Shown here one piece after another: positions 42,725-54,091 of a stretch of 64,000 nucleotides of DNA. Source of the stretch: Anolis sagrei (taxonomy: Eukaryota; Chordata; Lepidosauria; Squamata; Anolidae); contig NC_090022.1 of NCBI RefSeq assembly GCF_037176765.1, positions 73,099,209 through 73,163,208 on the forward strand, read 5' to 3'. The notes under the pieces were generated by a model that ran no database searches, was not told where the DNA came from, and was given only the letters and a program-made list of their open reading frames with translations. The translations under genes were made by a program, and so were the position numbers. The stretch's first letter is position 1; the number at the start of each line of letters is the position of its first letter.

Positions 42725-43620
42725 AACACCTCTGTACTTAATCACCACACCAGTTCAATAGTCAGGAAGCAGTTTATTGAAGAATATATAAAAGCAAAGC
42801 AGTAAAAATGGTAAAAACAGTATAATCCAGAGAAATGAAATAATCCATAAACTTCAAGGTACAAAGGTAAAACAATAAATCCACAGATGTAAAACTCAGG
42901 CAGTGAGGCAACATGAAAATCAATACACAGAACTCCAGAATAATCCATTGGACTTGGTACCAGGAACTTGACAGATTTGGAACATGAAACTAGAAATTCC
43001 CTTGGAACAAGAAGCTTCTGAAATGTCAACGTTGCCCAGACTAAATCTAAAAGCTTTTTCTGTGATCGGATAGATGACGATGAATGATGGACAACGAATT
43101 CACTATGACGACTGACCATTGTTATTATGTGATTGCATTTTGCTATTATAACATTTTAATCTAATATGTTATATGATGTTTTTAATGATTGTTTTGTGAT
43201 TTTATTGTTGGAAACCGGCCCGAGTCCCCCGATAGAGGGGAGAAGACCGGTATACAAAATTGCTAAAAAAAAAAAAAAGAAAAAAAAAGAAACCAACACA
43301 CCAGGTTGAGAACAAGTCACAGAGGTTAATATGATTCAGCCAAAAAGGATGCAAGTCCAAGCAATTTCTTCAAAAGTTGCCACCATGAACTTACAGAGAA
43401 ATACATGACATCTTAATAATAATAAAACAATAAACTTTATTTATATTCCACCACCATCTCCCAAAAGGGATTTTGGGCAGCTTACAAGACACTGCAGTGC
43501 AGTATATAACATAAACAATATAAAACAATAATTTTATGTGATAACATAAAATTATTAAACAACCAATCTTACACAGTTCTGACAGCCATTCAAATCTCCC
43601 ACTCCCTTCCACGGTTGGCT
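42725..43620. repeat. Repeat-rich interval with L2/SINE tails
   Basis: 43170-43285 is a + strand L2/SINE tail ('cccgagtcccccgatagagg') ending in an A-rich run. 43424-43500 is a reversed one ('caaaagggattttgggcagc'). 42725-43125 has no recognised feature; a decayed repeat is possible but I cannot name it. Confidence 0.4.
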
Positions 43621-44080
43621 AAGAAGAGGGCTGGCCAGAATCTGTGTTGGGATTGACTGGAAGCTTTGTTGATGCCACTGCCTCTAGGAGGGGATTCTCT
43701 TGATGAGAAGAATGGCAGCCAGGAATTGGTCTAAGCAGAGAGCCAATCAGCTGCAGGGATGCCCCCTGGGAAGGTGCAGTTCATGAGGAAACAATGACAC
43801 AGAGATGCTGATGAGGTTTTGATTACCTTAAATGCTCTGTTCCATGTGAGGCAAAGATATGGAATTCAGAAGACAAAGGTGCAAGGCTTAAAAGACAAAG
43901 ATGTGGATTTCAATGTAAGGACTTGGCAGTCCATAAAGAAAGTTAATGTATGCACGTTTCCTAAGCCCCTGATTCTACAAGAGTGGCAGGCTCTCAGCCT
44001 CCATTTAAATGGACAATCACCCTGAGCTTATCTGGCTGGTAAAGAGGATCATCTGTCTTTACATACACACAATGGTCTAG
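43621..44080. other. Unassigned stretch
   Basis: No open frame or repeat recognised. A few short matches to repeat-like sequence only. Confidence 0.3.
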
Positions 44081-44084
44081 GCCA

Positions 44085-44500
44085 GGGGTTCTCAAACTTT
44101 TTCAGCTGCGGAGCCCTTTTTGAAGGAAAAGCCCCAAGAAATGTTTATATGTTGTATATTATATTATATATAATGCATATATATCATGTATGTGCAAACC
44201 TTTGGACACAGAGGTTGCATCACATTTTAAAATTTGGCAGATGGGCTGGGTGAGTGGCAGATGGTTGGAGAATGTTTGTATCAACTAACTGAAAAGAAAC
44301 ATGAACAAATTCCTATGCACACTGCACATATCTCATTTGTAGTGCAAGAAGGAAAGAAAGGAAAAAGAGCAATACATTATTATTATTATTATTATTATTA
44401 TTACAAAGACTGGATGGACATCTTTTGTGGGTGCTTTGATTTGTGCTTTTACTGCATGACCAAAGGGAGTTGGACTGGATGGCCTCTGGGCTTGCTCCTA
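44085..44500 (+). repeat. hAT-like end, (ATT)n microsatellite and CR1-like 3' end
   Basis: 'caggggttctcaaacttttt' at 44092 resembles an hAT-element end. (ATT)n lies at 44377-44402. 44410-44500 ('gggagttggactggatggcc') resembles a CR1 3' end as at 61310-61400. Boundaries are not clear. Confidence 0.45.
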
Positions 44501-44919
44501 TGTATTACTATTACAACTACTACTACTACATAGCTGATGTTTTGTCTTGGACTACATTTATTAGGCCACTGCAAGTAGTAATTCTGAATATTCTATTTTC
44601 AACTGTGTGAGTTTCATCCTGTTCTTCATTATCTTCAAGAAACATGATAAAAGGAAAACCATTCACAAATCCCGAATTCCATAAAAGAAGCTTCACTGGG
44701 ATTTACTTCTGAACAAACAAATGTAAGGTTTTACTCCACTGGGCTTTCTATATGGCCATTCTTTTCTCATTAAATTTGCATTTGTTCCAAAGAATCCAAA
44801 CATTTCCTAATGACATTATGTGTAGATGGATTTCTGTAATGCTCAAACATCTTTCTCTTCTCTCAGTCTGATATGAAGAATCTTATTCTCATCCAAGAGA
44901 GCAAGTGACCAAGGCATAG

Positions 44920-45313
44920 AGCCGTAGCAAACTAGGATTTTGCGAGAGCAAACTAAGCCAGCACGAGCGATGCTCCTCCTCTTTCTCCGCCTATTTCCCT
45001 TTGCTAGGGCAGCGTTGCGAGCAAACGCTCAGGAAGCTTGCGCTCGGGCTTGCTCTGAAGCCCCGCCTTTTTTCCCCCGGAGGCTGCTCTTTCTCTTGCT
45101 AGCGTGCCTGTTTTCCATTGCAGAGGGCAGGGATGCGAGCGTACGCTCACAGTTGAATTCTGCCAACTGCGAGAGTACACTCGCATCGCTTCCCTAGCAA
45201 GGGAAAACAGGCACACTAGCAAGAGAGAGAGCAGCCTCGGGGGAAAAAAAGGCAGGGCTTCGGAGCGAGCTTGAGCACAAGCTCGCTCTCGCTTAAAGTA
45301 GTTTGCTACGGCT
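44920..45313. mobile_element. GC-rich foldback DNA element, 394 bp, with CATAG target duplication
   Basis: Ends AGCCGTAGCAAACT (44920-44933) and AGTTTGCTACGGCT (45300-45313) are perfect 14-bp inverted repeats. Both are flanked by CATAG (44915-44919 and 45314-45318). The interior is palindromic over most of its length, for example 'ttgctagcgtgcctgttttc' near 45097 against the reverse of 'gaaaacaggcacactagcaa' near 45203. It is much richer in G and C than its surroundings and has no counterpart in the parallel flank of other modules. Open stretches inside it (44940-45197 and the reverse) are by-products. Family not identified. Confidence 0.8.
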
Positions 45314-45339
45314 CATAGAGGTACTGCAAGTATAATGTT

Positions 45340-45780
45340 TTTCAAAAATTAAATGCATTTTTTTTGAACTGACTGAAACATCAGCTGCAATAAAAGGAAT
45401 GCAAATCAAGGATAGGTACAGTTACCATCGGGCTATACTGAGGATACCTATTTGCATTTCACTTTCTACAGACATCAGTAAACAAATCTATGTATCCATT
45501 CAAACACTAAAAGAATATCATAATAGAAGCAGATATAATTTAAGATAATAATCTTTTACATACTGAAACACGGATTTGCCATATTCCTGGCCCTGGAATC
45601 TGGACATCTAATTTGCATATTATGTAAATTATTGTGATCAAGAATATTCTTAATTTGCATTTTTCTGCCATTCTGTTTCGCTGTTGATATTATTTGTATA
45701 GTAATGATTTCCAAAGATAACTACTATATAGTAATGTTGAAAGTTCTCAGCCTGGAAGTGAGAGTTCTGATTCCTTGTTA
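45340..45780 (+). repeat. Old array flank, similar to 25570-25900 and 22600-22900
   Basis: 'atcagctgcaataaaaggaa' near 45390 and 'catctaatttgcatattatg' near 45604 match the module far downstream flank. It contains two chance ATTTGCAT octamers (45611 and 45653 regions), far from any start codon. Confidence 0.55.
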
Positions 45781-46939
45781 CCTTGGGCCATTGACACCTT
45801 TATGAGATGCACTCTTTTGACCTTGTCACACAGAGCTAAAATTGGCGGCATGTGTCAATTTAGCCACGGTCACCCATGGAGTTCACTGGTTTCCATCAGA
45901 TGATGTCATGTTGGCTCCGTGGGTGAAGGAGGGCGGAACTGGTGTACCACCGTGGCAACACAGGAAGCTTCCTGCATTGCCATTTACTTTAATGGGGGTG
46001 GGGGGAATCCATGCGCACCACGCTTTCCCCCATGGGATCAACAGCGGCAGGAGCCAAACAATGTGGGGCAAGGAGCAGCGGCTTACTCACGCCTCCTAGC
46101 AAGGCAAAGCAAGGTGAACCTTTTTTGGTGGCCGTGCGATGAGGCCATTCGTCTCATTTTATGCGCACAAAGCAGCAGGCAAGACTGGGGAAGTGGATTT
46201 GTGACAATTGAAGGGGGCTGGCTGCAAGAAAATAGATTGAGGTTACTCCTTTTTGCCTAATAAATAAGCAGATGGGGAAATTCATCTTGTTTGAAATTAA
46301 GAAAAAAAGTTGTGTCTTTGGAAATCTGGCCTTCCACTTCTTGTCCTCTCTTTGCAATACAACAGCAAGAAAGTCAAAACTTTCTTTTTCATTCCCTGAA
46401 GAATCCTTAGAACTGAGTAACAGAGTAGTAGTAGAGTAATGGATCTGGTGATAGAACAAGATTCCCTTTTCGCCATGAAACTAGAAACACAGACACATTC
46501 CTTAAAAAGTTTTTTGCACTTTTCAAAACCATTCCCACACCTCTCCCCTTTGAGCAGCTTGATAAATCATGCAGCATTCACTGCAGCACAGTCGTTTTTG
46601 ACTCTATAACTGCTATAATAGTAGTAGGATAACAACTAAAATAATAAATCCAAAGAAATAGGTGACAGCAAATAAGAAAGAACAAAGAGACCTCATCAAC
46701 AAGATCAGAAAAATTCAAAGGAAATTTAAACCAAGAGTGGGGATGCGTCATGACTAGCATGACAAAGTAGAAAAATAACACGATGAGTAGAGAGCGAAGA
46801 TAATGAGAAACGAGGCAACTATGCTGAAGCCTTTTGAAGAATATTATTACTGTTTGAGTGTGTTTAAAGGGTTTATATTGATAGTGTTTGGGGTATTTAT
46901 TCATAGATTTGTTTATATGTATAGTTAATAAAGATGATT
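45781..46939. other. Unassigned interval
   Basis: 45820-46160 is somewhat G+C-rich, with short open stretches in several frames but no recognisable protein. 46160-46939 is AT-rich. No RNA gene or known repeat called; a decayed repeat is possible. Confidence 0.3.
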
Positions 46940-47891
46940 TAAAAAGAAAACAACAATTGGAAAAATACACTGAGAACTATATGGAAGTGATGAAAGGGTG
47001 AGAGATTTATTCAAGGAAGAACCATTTAAAGATGAACCTGCAATTTTAGAAAGTGAAGTGGAAACTGCCCTCTGGACACTTGGGAGAAATAAATCACCAA
47101 ATAAAGCTGGCATACCAATATAGCTGCTTTAAGCTACAGAGATAGAATCTATGCTAATTAAAATTAAAACTAAAACTAAAACCTGTCAATAAATATGGAA
47201 AACACTTAATGTGCAATCCAGTTCTCAAAAAAGAGTTTTTCAGGGATTGCAGTTACTACATGACCATTGCATTAATTTCCCATGCAACCAAAATGATGCT
47301 CAAAATTCTAAAACAAAGTCTCTTAACACACATAGACTGAGAAATGCCAAATGTCCAAACTGGATTCAAGAAAAAGACACCAGGAACCATGTTGCATATT
47401 TCAGAAGAAAATCAACCTGGGCTTTAGATATTATAGCGAAGCCTTTGATTGTATGGATCATGAAAACTATGGATTGCTCTTAAGAAGTGACTATGACACA
47501 ACATTTGATTATCCTGATGAGTCTGATTGAGGACCAGAGGCTACCACCAGGACAGAACACAAAGAAATTAAATGGTTGCCAATTCACTTTGGGTCAATCA
47601 AGACTACATTTTATCACCCTTCTGTTTAACTAGTATGATGAAAATATATGTAAAGCAGGATTGGGGTAGAAGGAAGGAGATGTGAACACTGAAGAAAATA
47701 ATAATTTTGAGACACGCATATGACATCAAACTTTTAGCAGAAAATACCAAAAAGCAAATAATTGAAGAAAGTCAAGGAAGAAAGTTTAAAAGCAGGTCCC
47801 ATATGAAGAAAACTAAAACAAGGAACACAAATTATTTACATAATTTAAAAATAGAAAATGAAAACATTGAAATAGTAAAAAAAAATCCTAT

Positions 47892-48350
47892 ACCTTGATG
47901 ATGGTTCTGGTCCAGCTTACTTGTCCAAATGCATCTGCCTCTACGTCCCACCTCGTAATCTAAGATCATCTGGGGAGGTCCTGCTCTCGCTCCCGCCAAC
48001 ATTGCAAACACATTTGGCGGGGACGAGAGCCAGGACCTTCTGTGGCTTCATCCCTCCTGGCTTTCAGGAAAAAATAGAAATTATGGTTTTGGGTCCAGGC
48101 TTTCAGACAGCAGACATAATCACTTTGATGGGAAATTGAATGGTAAGGCAATACAGCTGAGGATACTGTTTTATTGTTTTAATTAATGCTTTATGTATTT
48201 TAATGGTTGTTGTATTATTTTAATTGTTTATATGTAGCAGCATCGAATCATTGCCAAATGTAAGCTGTCCTGAGTCCCCCCTTTGGGGGTAGAGAAGAGA
48301 CAGGGTAGAAATACAATAAACAAACAAACAAACAAACAAACAAATAAATA
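47892..48350 (+). mobile_element. L2-type LINE 3' part
   Basis: The + strand encodes YLSKCICLYVPPRNLRSSGE and VLLSLPPTLQTHLAGTRART (about 47916-48040), the L2 C-terminus. The 3' tail follows, with AAAC and AAAT repeats at 48314-48352. Confidence 0.7.
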
Positions 48351-48355
48351 AATAT

Positions 48356-48476
48356 TGTTGAATGCTTTCATGGCCGAAATCACTGGGTTGTTGTAGGTTT
48401 TTTCGGGCTATATGGCTTGAAAAATGCCTCTAGACCATGGCCATATAGCCCGAAAAAACCTACCACAACCCAATAA
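48356..48476. repeat. Hairpin-forming interspersed repeat
   Basis: Two arms of 31 bp (48385-48415 and 48441-48471) are inverted copies with one mismatch and a 25-bp loop. They share the motif ATGGCCATATAGCCCG with the fragments at 24565 and 63226. Family not identified. Confidence 0.65.
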
Positions 48477-49320
48477 ATAAATAAATAAACCATGAATCAA
48501 ATTGGAGACAGCAGTTCAGAAATCAGTAGAACACTAGGACTTGGAAGGGCAGCTCTGAAGGAACTAGACAAGATCCCGAAGTGTAAAAATATACAGTACG
48601 ACCCCCATATCTACAATTGAAGCATTTCTGGACTTACCATGGAAACAAGATACTGTGCAAAATAGCAAATTGCACTGAAATAAATTACTTCCACCAGACA
48701 TTATAGAATCACCACAGAGAAGTCAGAAAATGTCTAGAGTTATTCTCTGTAGGAATTGCATTCTATGATAATTTTCCATGGAAACATGCCATTGAATTGC
48801 CTGGAGAATCTAGAAATTTTTAGAGAGAATATATCTTGTCAGATGCCGTAAGTGAAACCACAGTACTAGTTCCACAGGTACCAGGTTTGTATTGTATCAC
48901 TGAATAGTAATGTTAAGCTATCAATGACATTTTATTTCCAAATTCTGTTTTTGATTGCAAAATCTGGATAGTGAATAAAGGCAAAAGGAAGAAAATCAAC
49001 TCATTTGAAATGGGTAAGAGTTGTGAGGATATTGTGGACTGCTAAAATTGTCAGTAAATGGATCCTAGATGAAATTAAGCTTGACCTCTTATGAGCAGCC
49101 AAGATGAATAAACTGAGACTGTTCTACTTTGGCCTTATTATGAGAAGACATGATTGACTAAAAACAATAATGCTTGGTAAGGTACAAAGCAGGAGGAAAA
49201 GAGGAAGTCCACATCCCAGAAGAATAGGAAATCATGATCCCGAAATGTGAACAGGGCTGCTAAAGGCCATATGACTTGGAGGCTCCACATCCATAGGGTT
49301 CCCATATGTTGAAGTCAGTT

Positions 49321-49724
49321 TATAGTACACAAGAAACAAAAGATAGGGAGTGAAGGGACAGCTAAGTCACCTGCCAGGGCACTCTACAGAAGTGGACACA
49401 CTGTGGTGGTCAGAGGGCCATGCGGGTTTCCTCTGAAATTCAGAGGATTTCCCTATGTGTCAGCAGGGACCAAAAGAGGCATTTAATCTCTCAAGGTCAA
49501 TTTAGATATTTTGGGGCATCCCTCCCACATCATTATAGAGTACTGCTCATAAAAACATCATTTTAAGTATTGTTTTGCTTTTACAGACAAAATAATGTTT
49601 TTTTTTCCCACCAGTGGGGTTATTTCAAAGGGGTACCAGGAAGTTTTAAAGATTGTGGGGGGAATTCAAGGGTCAAACTGGCTCACTCTCAAAGACTGCA
49701 TGTAGGCCACGGTTGATATTACAC
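49321..49724 (+). repeat. Upstream flank, subfamily B array
   Basis: 49600-49720 resembles 53440-53530 and 62290-62400 ('attcaagggtcaaactggct' against 'gttcaagtgtcacactggcc'), so it is the far upstream flank of the subfamily B module. Confidence 0.5.
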
Positions 49725-50378
49725 TTATTCTAAAATTTTAGAATTGGAAAAGTGCCTAGGGCCATCCAGTCAAATCCCTGCCATGAGGAAACACACAATC
49801 AAAGCATTTGAGGACCATCCAGCCTCTGTTGAAAAACCTCCAGATGGGAAGTTTCCACCATACTCCAAGGGAGCATATTCCACTATCAAATAGCTCTTAT
49901 TGTGATACACTCTTCCTAGTGTTTAGGTGGAATTTATTTTCCTACATTTTGAATCCATTGCTCTGTGCCTTAGTTTATGGAGGAGAAGAAAGGATGCAGA
50001 AAGGATGTCCTCAGTAAGACATCCCTTCAAATATTTAAACATGGCTATCATGACTCTCTTATCTTTCTCTTCCCCAAGGTAAACATATTCAGGTTCCTAA
50101 ATCATCCTTCATAGGATTTGGCTTTCAGGCCTTTTTATCATTTTGGTCACCCTTTTCTGGACACGTTACAGGTTCTCAATATCCTTCTTGAATGGTGGTG
50201 GTCAGAACCAGACACAGTGGTGGTGCCCAGACCTCATTATTCCAAGTGAGGTCTGACCAAAACAGGGTAGATTGGTACTATTCCTTACTTTGAGAAAGAG
50301 GCTATAATCCTATCAACACAGTCTAAATTTGCATTGGCTTTTTTTTAGTTGCCATGGTATCCTGGTCAAAGCCAATAA
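49725..50378 (-). mobile_element. CR1 LINE 3' part, reversed
   Basis: Reads as the reverse of a CR1 3' end: 'attttagaattggaaaagtg' near 49732, 'ttttatcattttggtcaccc' near 50133 and 'tctggacacgttacaggttc' near 50156, which correspond to the end of ORF2. Too decayed to give an open frame. Confidence 0.75.
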
Positions 50379-50538
50379 AGGTCTGAAAGCTGAACATTAA
50401 AGGTTCAGACAAAAGACCAAGACAGGAAGCACCCGGGAATGTTTTGCCAATACAAAAAGGAAGCAATAGGAAAGGTGTTCTGTGTAGTCTGCAACAAACA
50501 GAAGCACCAAGGAAATAGGCAACATGAGAAACTCATTA
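50379..50538 (+). repeat. Proximal upstream flank, subfamily B
   Basis: Shares 'ggaaataggcaacatgagaa' immediately before the octamer with 53920 and 62823. Confidence 0.55.
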
Positions 50539-50592
50539 ATTTGCATAGTCTGATGAATGGTTTGTTAAAATAATGTCCAGTGCATTAAAATG
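50539..50592 (+). promoter_or_regulatory. Inferred promoter of TAS2R at 50691 with perfect octamer
   Basis: ATTTGCAT at 50539-50546 within 'actcattaatttgcatagtc'. TATA-like GCATTAAAATGG at 50581-50592, 42 bp after the octamer start and 110 bp before the used ATG. The same arrangement occurs in the next gene. Confidence 0.6.
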
Positions 50593-50690
50593 GGCAGTGC
50601 CTCTGCCCAGTAATCTTGGATGTATAAATAAAATCCTGCAGAGCTGCCTGTGCAAAAACCAGAGGTTCAGGAGACACGTCTTGTCCCAAG

Positions 50691-51569
50691 ATGATTGCCT
50701 TTTTGGTAACTGCAACTGTTTTGGGCATCAGCGGGCTCATCTCTAATGGCTTTATTGTTATTGTGATGATCACTCAATGGACTAAATGCAGGAGACTTGC
50801 ATCCAGTGAACAACTTCTGCTAAGCCTGGGTCTGTCCAATTTGTGGGCGACAATTTCCCTGAGTCTGTTCCACTTCAGTTTCTCAGCTGAATCTGATGTC
50901 AATTCATTAAATTTCCAAATATGGTACTCCTTTTTTTTCTTTTGTATTACATTCAGATATTGGCTCACTGCCTTGCTATGTTTCTTCTACTGCATTAAGA
51001 TTGTGAACTGTTCCCATGCTTTCTTCCTTTGGTGCAAATTGAGGATATCATGGCTGATACCCCGGCTTCTTGTGGGATCTTTGATCATCTCCTTGCTTGC
51101 TTTCATTGTGACATTAAGTACCAGGCATACACCATCTCAAGAAAGCCCCACAGCCAATGCTACAACAGTGACCCAGAGAAAGTCGCTGAAAGACACTTTC
51201 AAAAGATTTGATGTGTTCTTTCCAGCTCTTGTATCTGGTTGTCCTTTCCTTGTGGTTTTACTATGCTCCATTTTAGTTGTTGCCTCGCTCTGTGGGCATG
51301 TCTGCCAAATGACAAGTAAAGATTCCCATCTCAGGAGTTTCCAGACAAAAGCTCATATCCAGGCAGCTTGGACTGTGCTCTCTCTGCTATTACTTTTTCT
51401 TTCATTTTTTGTAGCACAAGTGATTATGATGACTACACGTTTAGGATTCAACGAAGAATTATTTATTTCAGCAATTCTGGTGATATACTCTCCAGCTCAG
51501 GCTGTCCTTTTGGTGTTGAACAACCCAAAATTAAAGCAGGCATTAGCTGTGATGGTTCAAAGAAAGTAG
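50691..51569 (+). CDS. TAS2R: Bitter taste receptor, TAS2R family, subfamily B (intact, 292 aa)
   Basis: Single-exon TAS2R. TM1 ISNGFIVIVMITQW; TM2 GLSNLWATISLSLF; TM3 YWLTALLCFFYCIKIVNCS; then FLWCKLRISW; TM4 LIPRLLVGS; TM5 SGCPFLVVLLCSILVVASL; TM6 AHIQAAWTVLSLLLLFLSFF; TM7 SPAQAVLLVLNNPKLKQA. Loop 2 has an NAT sequon. The family start codon is ACG here (50676-50678); the frame continues and the first ATG is five codons later, at 50691, so the extracellular N-terminus is about five residues shorter than in the paralogs. Otherwise complete and open. A non-ATG start at 50676 is possible but less likely. Confidence 0.93.
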   Translation: MIAFLVTATVLGISGLISNGFIVIVMITQWTKCRRLASSEQLLLSLGLSNLWATISLSLFHFSFSAESDVNSLNFQIWYSFFFFCITFRYWLTALLCFFYCIKIVNCSHAFFLWCKLRISWLIPRLLVGSLIISLLAFIVTLSTRHTPSQESPTANATTVTQRKSLKDTFKRFDVFFPALVSGCPFLVVLLCSILVVASLCGHVCQMTSKDSHLRSFQTKAHIQAAWTVLSLLLLFLSFFVAQVIMMTTRLGFNEELFISAILVIYSPAQAVLLVLNNPKLKQALAVMVQRK

Positions 51570-53840
51570 TCTTAATGTGTAAGGACCAAAGTTGATGCAA
51601 TTGTTCCTCTTCCCTTATGGGTTGTTTTATGACACAGATTTGGCCTTGGACCATGGATATAGGTGGAAATTAAGTATTCTTTCTTTCTACAGTGAAGATA
51701 GTAAACTTGCCAGCTTTGCCTGCCATCTAGCTTCTGATAACTCCAAAGTAAAACACACATTTTCCCATATGCTTCAGCCAGCAAAGCCTTAATGTTTCAA
51801 TGAGTATAAATGATGTGGAGTTTTCCTAGTTATAAACTAAGTCTATTTGTAGGTTTTGTCTATGTATCTTTCCCCCCCAAACATTTCAAAAGTTTTTGTA
51901 AAAAGTCAGGTGTCAAAACTTCAGTCTTCATTTTGATATGCCTTTTTTATACATTTATAACATCTTATACATTTTATAAACTTACAAAAGAAACAAGAAT
52001 TGACACTGGAAGCTCACCTGGACTGGATATAATGAAGACAACTTTGCTATCTCCATAGTCATGACTGGATTATGTCTCCTTTGCACCTGATATTGGTACA
52101 ATGCTTGCTTTGGTGCAAAAATAATTTGAATCAAAACATAATTGGAACAAAGTATTAAAAGCTATTCCTCCATTTCACAGCCCTATGCAATTCAGGTGCT
52201 CTTGCTTTAGGTATTTATGTCACACTGTTTGCTGCTTTGAAAAGTGGAATAAAAGTAAATATAATAAATAAATAAATATATTAAAAATCAAGATTAGCAG
52301 AGATAGTGGCAGACTAGGTTTAAAAATATTGGTTGCCAGGAGTCAAAGAGGGCCTACTCACAACTATAAGATTACCATTTAATCTTTGTAAGAAATAAAT
52401 GAGTTAAAAATACATGTGGAAAAAAGTTACAATTAAAAAATTCAAAATAGCAAGCCAGCATAAAATGTAGTTGCATATTGTATAATATTAGAACTTCTAA
52501 TATACTTTGAAGTTACTAAAAGGTCATTAACATTTTTAATCTAATGCCTAATATTCAAGGAGCCCCACATGCCATAGGGTAAGCTGCATCCTAACTGATC
52601 TGTCACTTGCCAGAGAAAATATAGAACAAGAAATTTATCTACTTTGTCTTCCAATTGGCCACAAATCTGAAAGGTAACATTTTCTGAGTGTTTAGGACTG
52701 ACCTTTTGTCACTACCATCCTTAAATGGAGCAGAATTATTCATTGGATTCATTAGTTTGATCAAGGAATTAGACATGTTGACCTAAAATACCAAGGATTG
52801 CAACCTCACGTTGGATACATGGATGACAAAGAGAGAAGTTTCACAGGCTATTATTGGAAAAAAAAGCTTTACTAAATGCGATTGATGAAAATTCATAACC
52901 TCTGATTTTGGTGCTCAGGATTATATCAACAACTTGGTTCAAGATATAGATACAGTGGTTGACAATAATATACAGAGAAGTTATGCAACCATAACAAATA
53001 TGTTGTACTTTATGATTGGTGAAATAATTGATTTTCCTAATACTGGACAACCTTATTCTATGAATGGCTTAACAGAATGATGTTTCCATGAAGCAGTTAA
53101 ATACAAACTTTTCTGTCTTGGTGGTACATTTATTGTAATTTTACCAGTTATCAACCTAACTATGTATAGATATACAGTATTTTCTGGACAGGTATGTGTT
53201 TCCTCTTAATAGTTCCCATCTGAAAACTCAGGTCAAGGTCAATATGACACTGCTTCTGATTCACTCCAACAAAACAGGCAGCTAGCAGCAGCTTTAACCC
53301 CTTGAGGACCAAATTCTGATGAGTACTTTATTTTGTCTTGATATGCCTGATTTTTAAAACCCATAGCTAGCTGGCCTGTAGGAGGTCAGTGATAAGAGGA
53401 ATAGGCTCAGGCCATCACAGGAGAGCCCCACCAGGCTAATGAGAATTATTTTGGAGGGGTGCTAGGATATTTGAAGAGTTGATGTGTGTCACAGGGAGTT
53501 CAAGTGTCACACTGGCCCACATGCAGGGGCACTGTGTAGTCCATGGTACACACAATTCTTAACTTGATACAGACGTAGACAAGAGGCCATGACAGGAACT
53601 GTTGAGTGAAGCACCTGGAAAAGGTTTTACCAAAAGTTTGGTCAATACCTTTCTCATACAAATCAACAAGACAGAAAATGTGGACTCCTCTGTAAAGGCC
53701 TGTGCAACTATTCTTATCTTGACTTTGAGTTTTCATCTTTTAGCAGTTGTATCTCCACACTCCTGCAATGTCTTACCTTAAGAGGCAGGGAAATGAGCCC
53801 TTTCTATCAAACTTCTTTCCCCCACATAGCCAACAAAACT
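51570..53840 (+). repeat. Subfamily B module: downstream and upstream flanks
   Basis: 51890-52260 matches 57345-57620, 52680-52860 matches 59660-59800, and 53390-53540 matches 62120-62400. These are the flanks duplicated with the genes. 52240-52280 ends in an AAATAAATAAATA repeat. No gene seen; the short open stretches are not conserved. Confidence 0.6.
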
Positions 53841-53943
53841 GCTGTTTTCCTCTGATACAAAAATCAAGTTAAGGGAAGGCAGTTCTATGTAATCTGCAAC
53901 AAACAAAAGCACTAAGGAAATAGGCAACATGAGAAACTCATTA
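53841..53943 (+). repeat. Proximal upstream flank, subfamily B
   Basis: Matches 50455-50538 and 62765-62850, with 'aaaagcactaaggaaatagg'. Confidence 0.6.
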
Positions 53944-53985
53944 ATTTGCATAGTTTGATGAATTATTTACAGTGCATTAAAATGG
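53944..53985 (+). promoter_or_regulatory. Inferred promoter of TAS2R at 54092 with perfect octamer
   Basis: ATTTGCAT at 53944-53951; GCATTAAAATGG at 53974-53985, 30 bp later and 118 bp before the ATG. About 12 bp are missing between the two elements compared with the 50691 promoter. Leader block 'ggtctgctacaagcattttc'. Confidence 0.6.
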
Positions 53986-54091
53986 AGAGCACAGGTCTGC
54001 TACAAGCATTTTCTACCTCTGCTCAGGAACGTTTATTTTATAAATAGAAGGACTAACTGCTTCCCATGCAAGGACCAGAAGTTCTGGAAAT

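Larger units (their letters stand above)
46940..49320 (+). mobile_element. Very old RTE (BovB-like) LINE remnant with later insertions
   Basis: Weak but ordered matches to BovB: 'aatttcccatgcaaccaaaatgatgctcaa' region near 47275 (parallel to ISHASKVMLK), 'gcgaagcctttgattgtatg' near 47439 (parallel to KAFDCVD), and a 3' part near 49100-49220 parallel to the KYFGHIMRRQESL region. The frame is gone. It is split by an L2 piece (47892-48350) and a hairpin repeat (48356-48476). Much older than the BovB at 36.7 and 56.3 kb. Confidence 0.6.

Noticed and set aside
42725-43125. Possible decayed LTR
   Set aside because: No paired end, primer site or coding part; the resemblance was too vague to report as a feature.
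44940-45222. Open frames on both strands in a GC-rich stretch
   Set aside because: They lie inside the palindromic foldback element, where a frame on one strand mirrors the other; no protein features.
45605-45665. Octamers ATTTGCAT upstream of no gene
   Set aside because: They lie in old flank sequence 5 kb before the next receptor, without a TATA-like box or start at the usual distance; probably chance in AT-rich DNA.
45842-46260. Overlapping short open frames in a G+C-richer stretch
   Set aside because: No motif, no conservation elsewhere in the window, and alternative frames are equally open.
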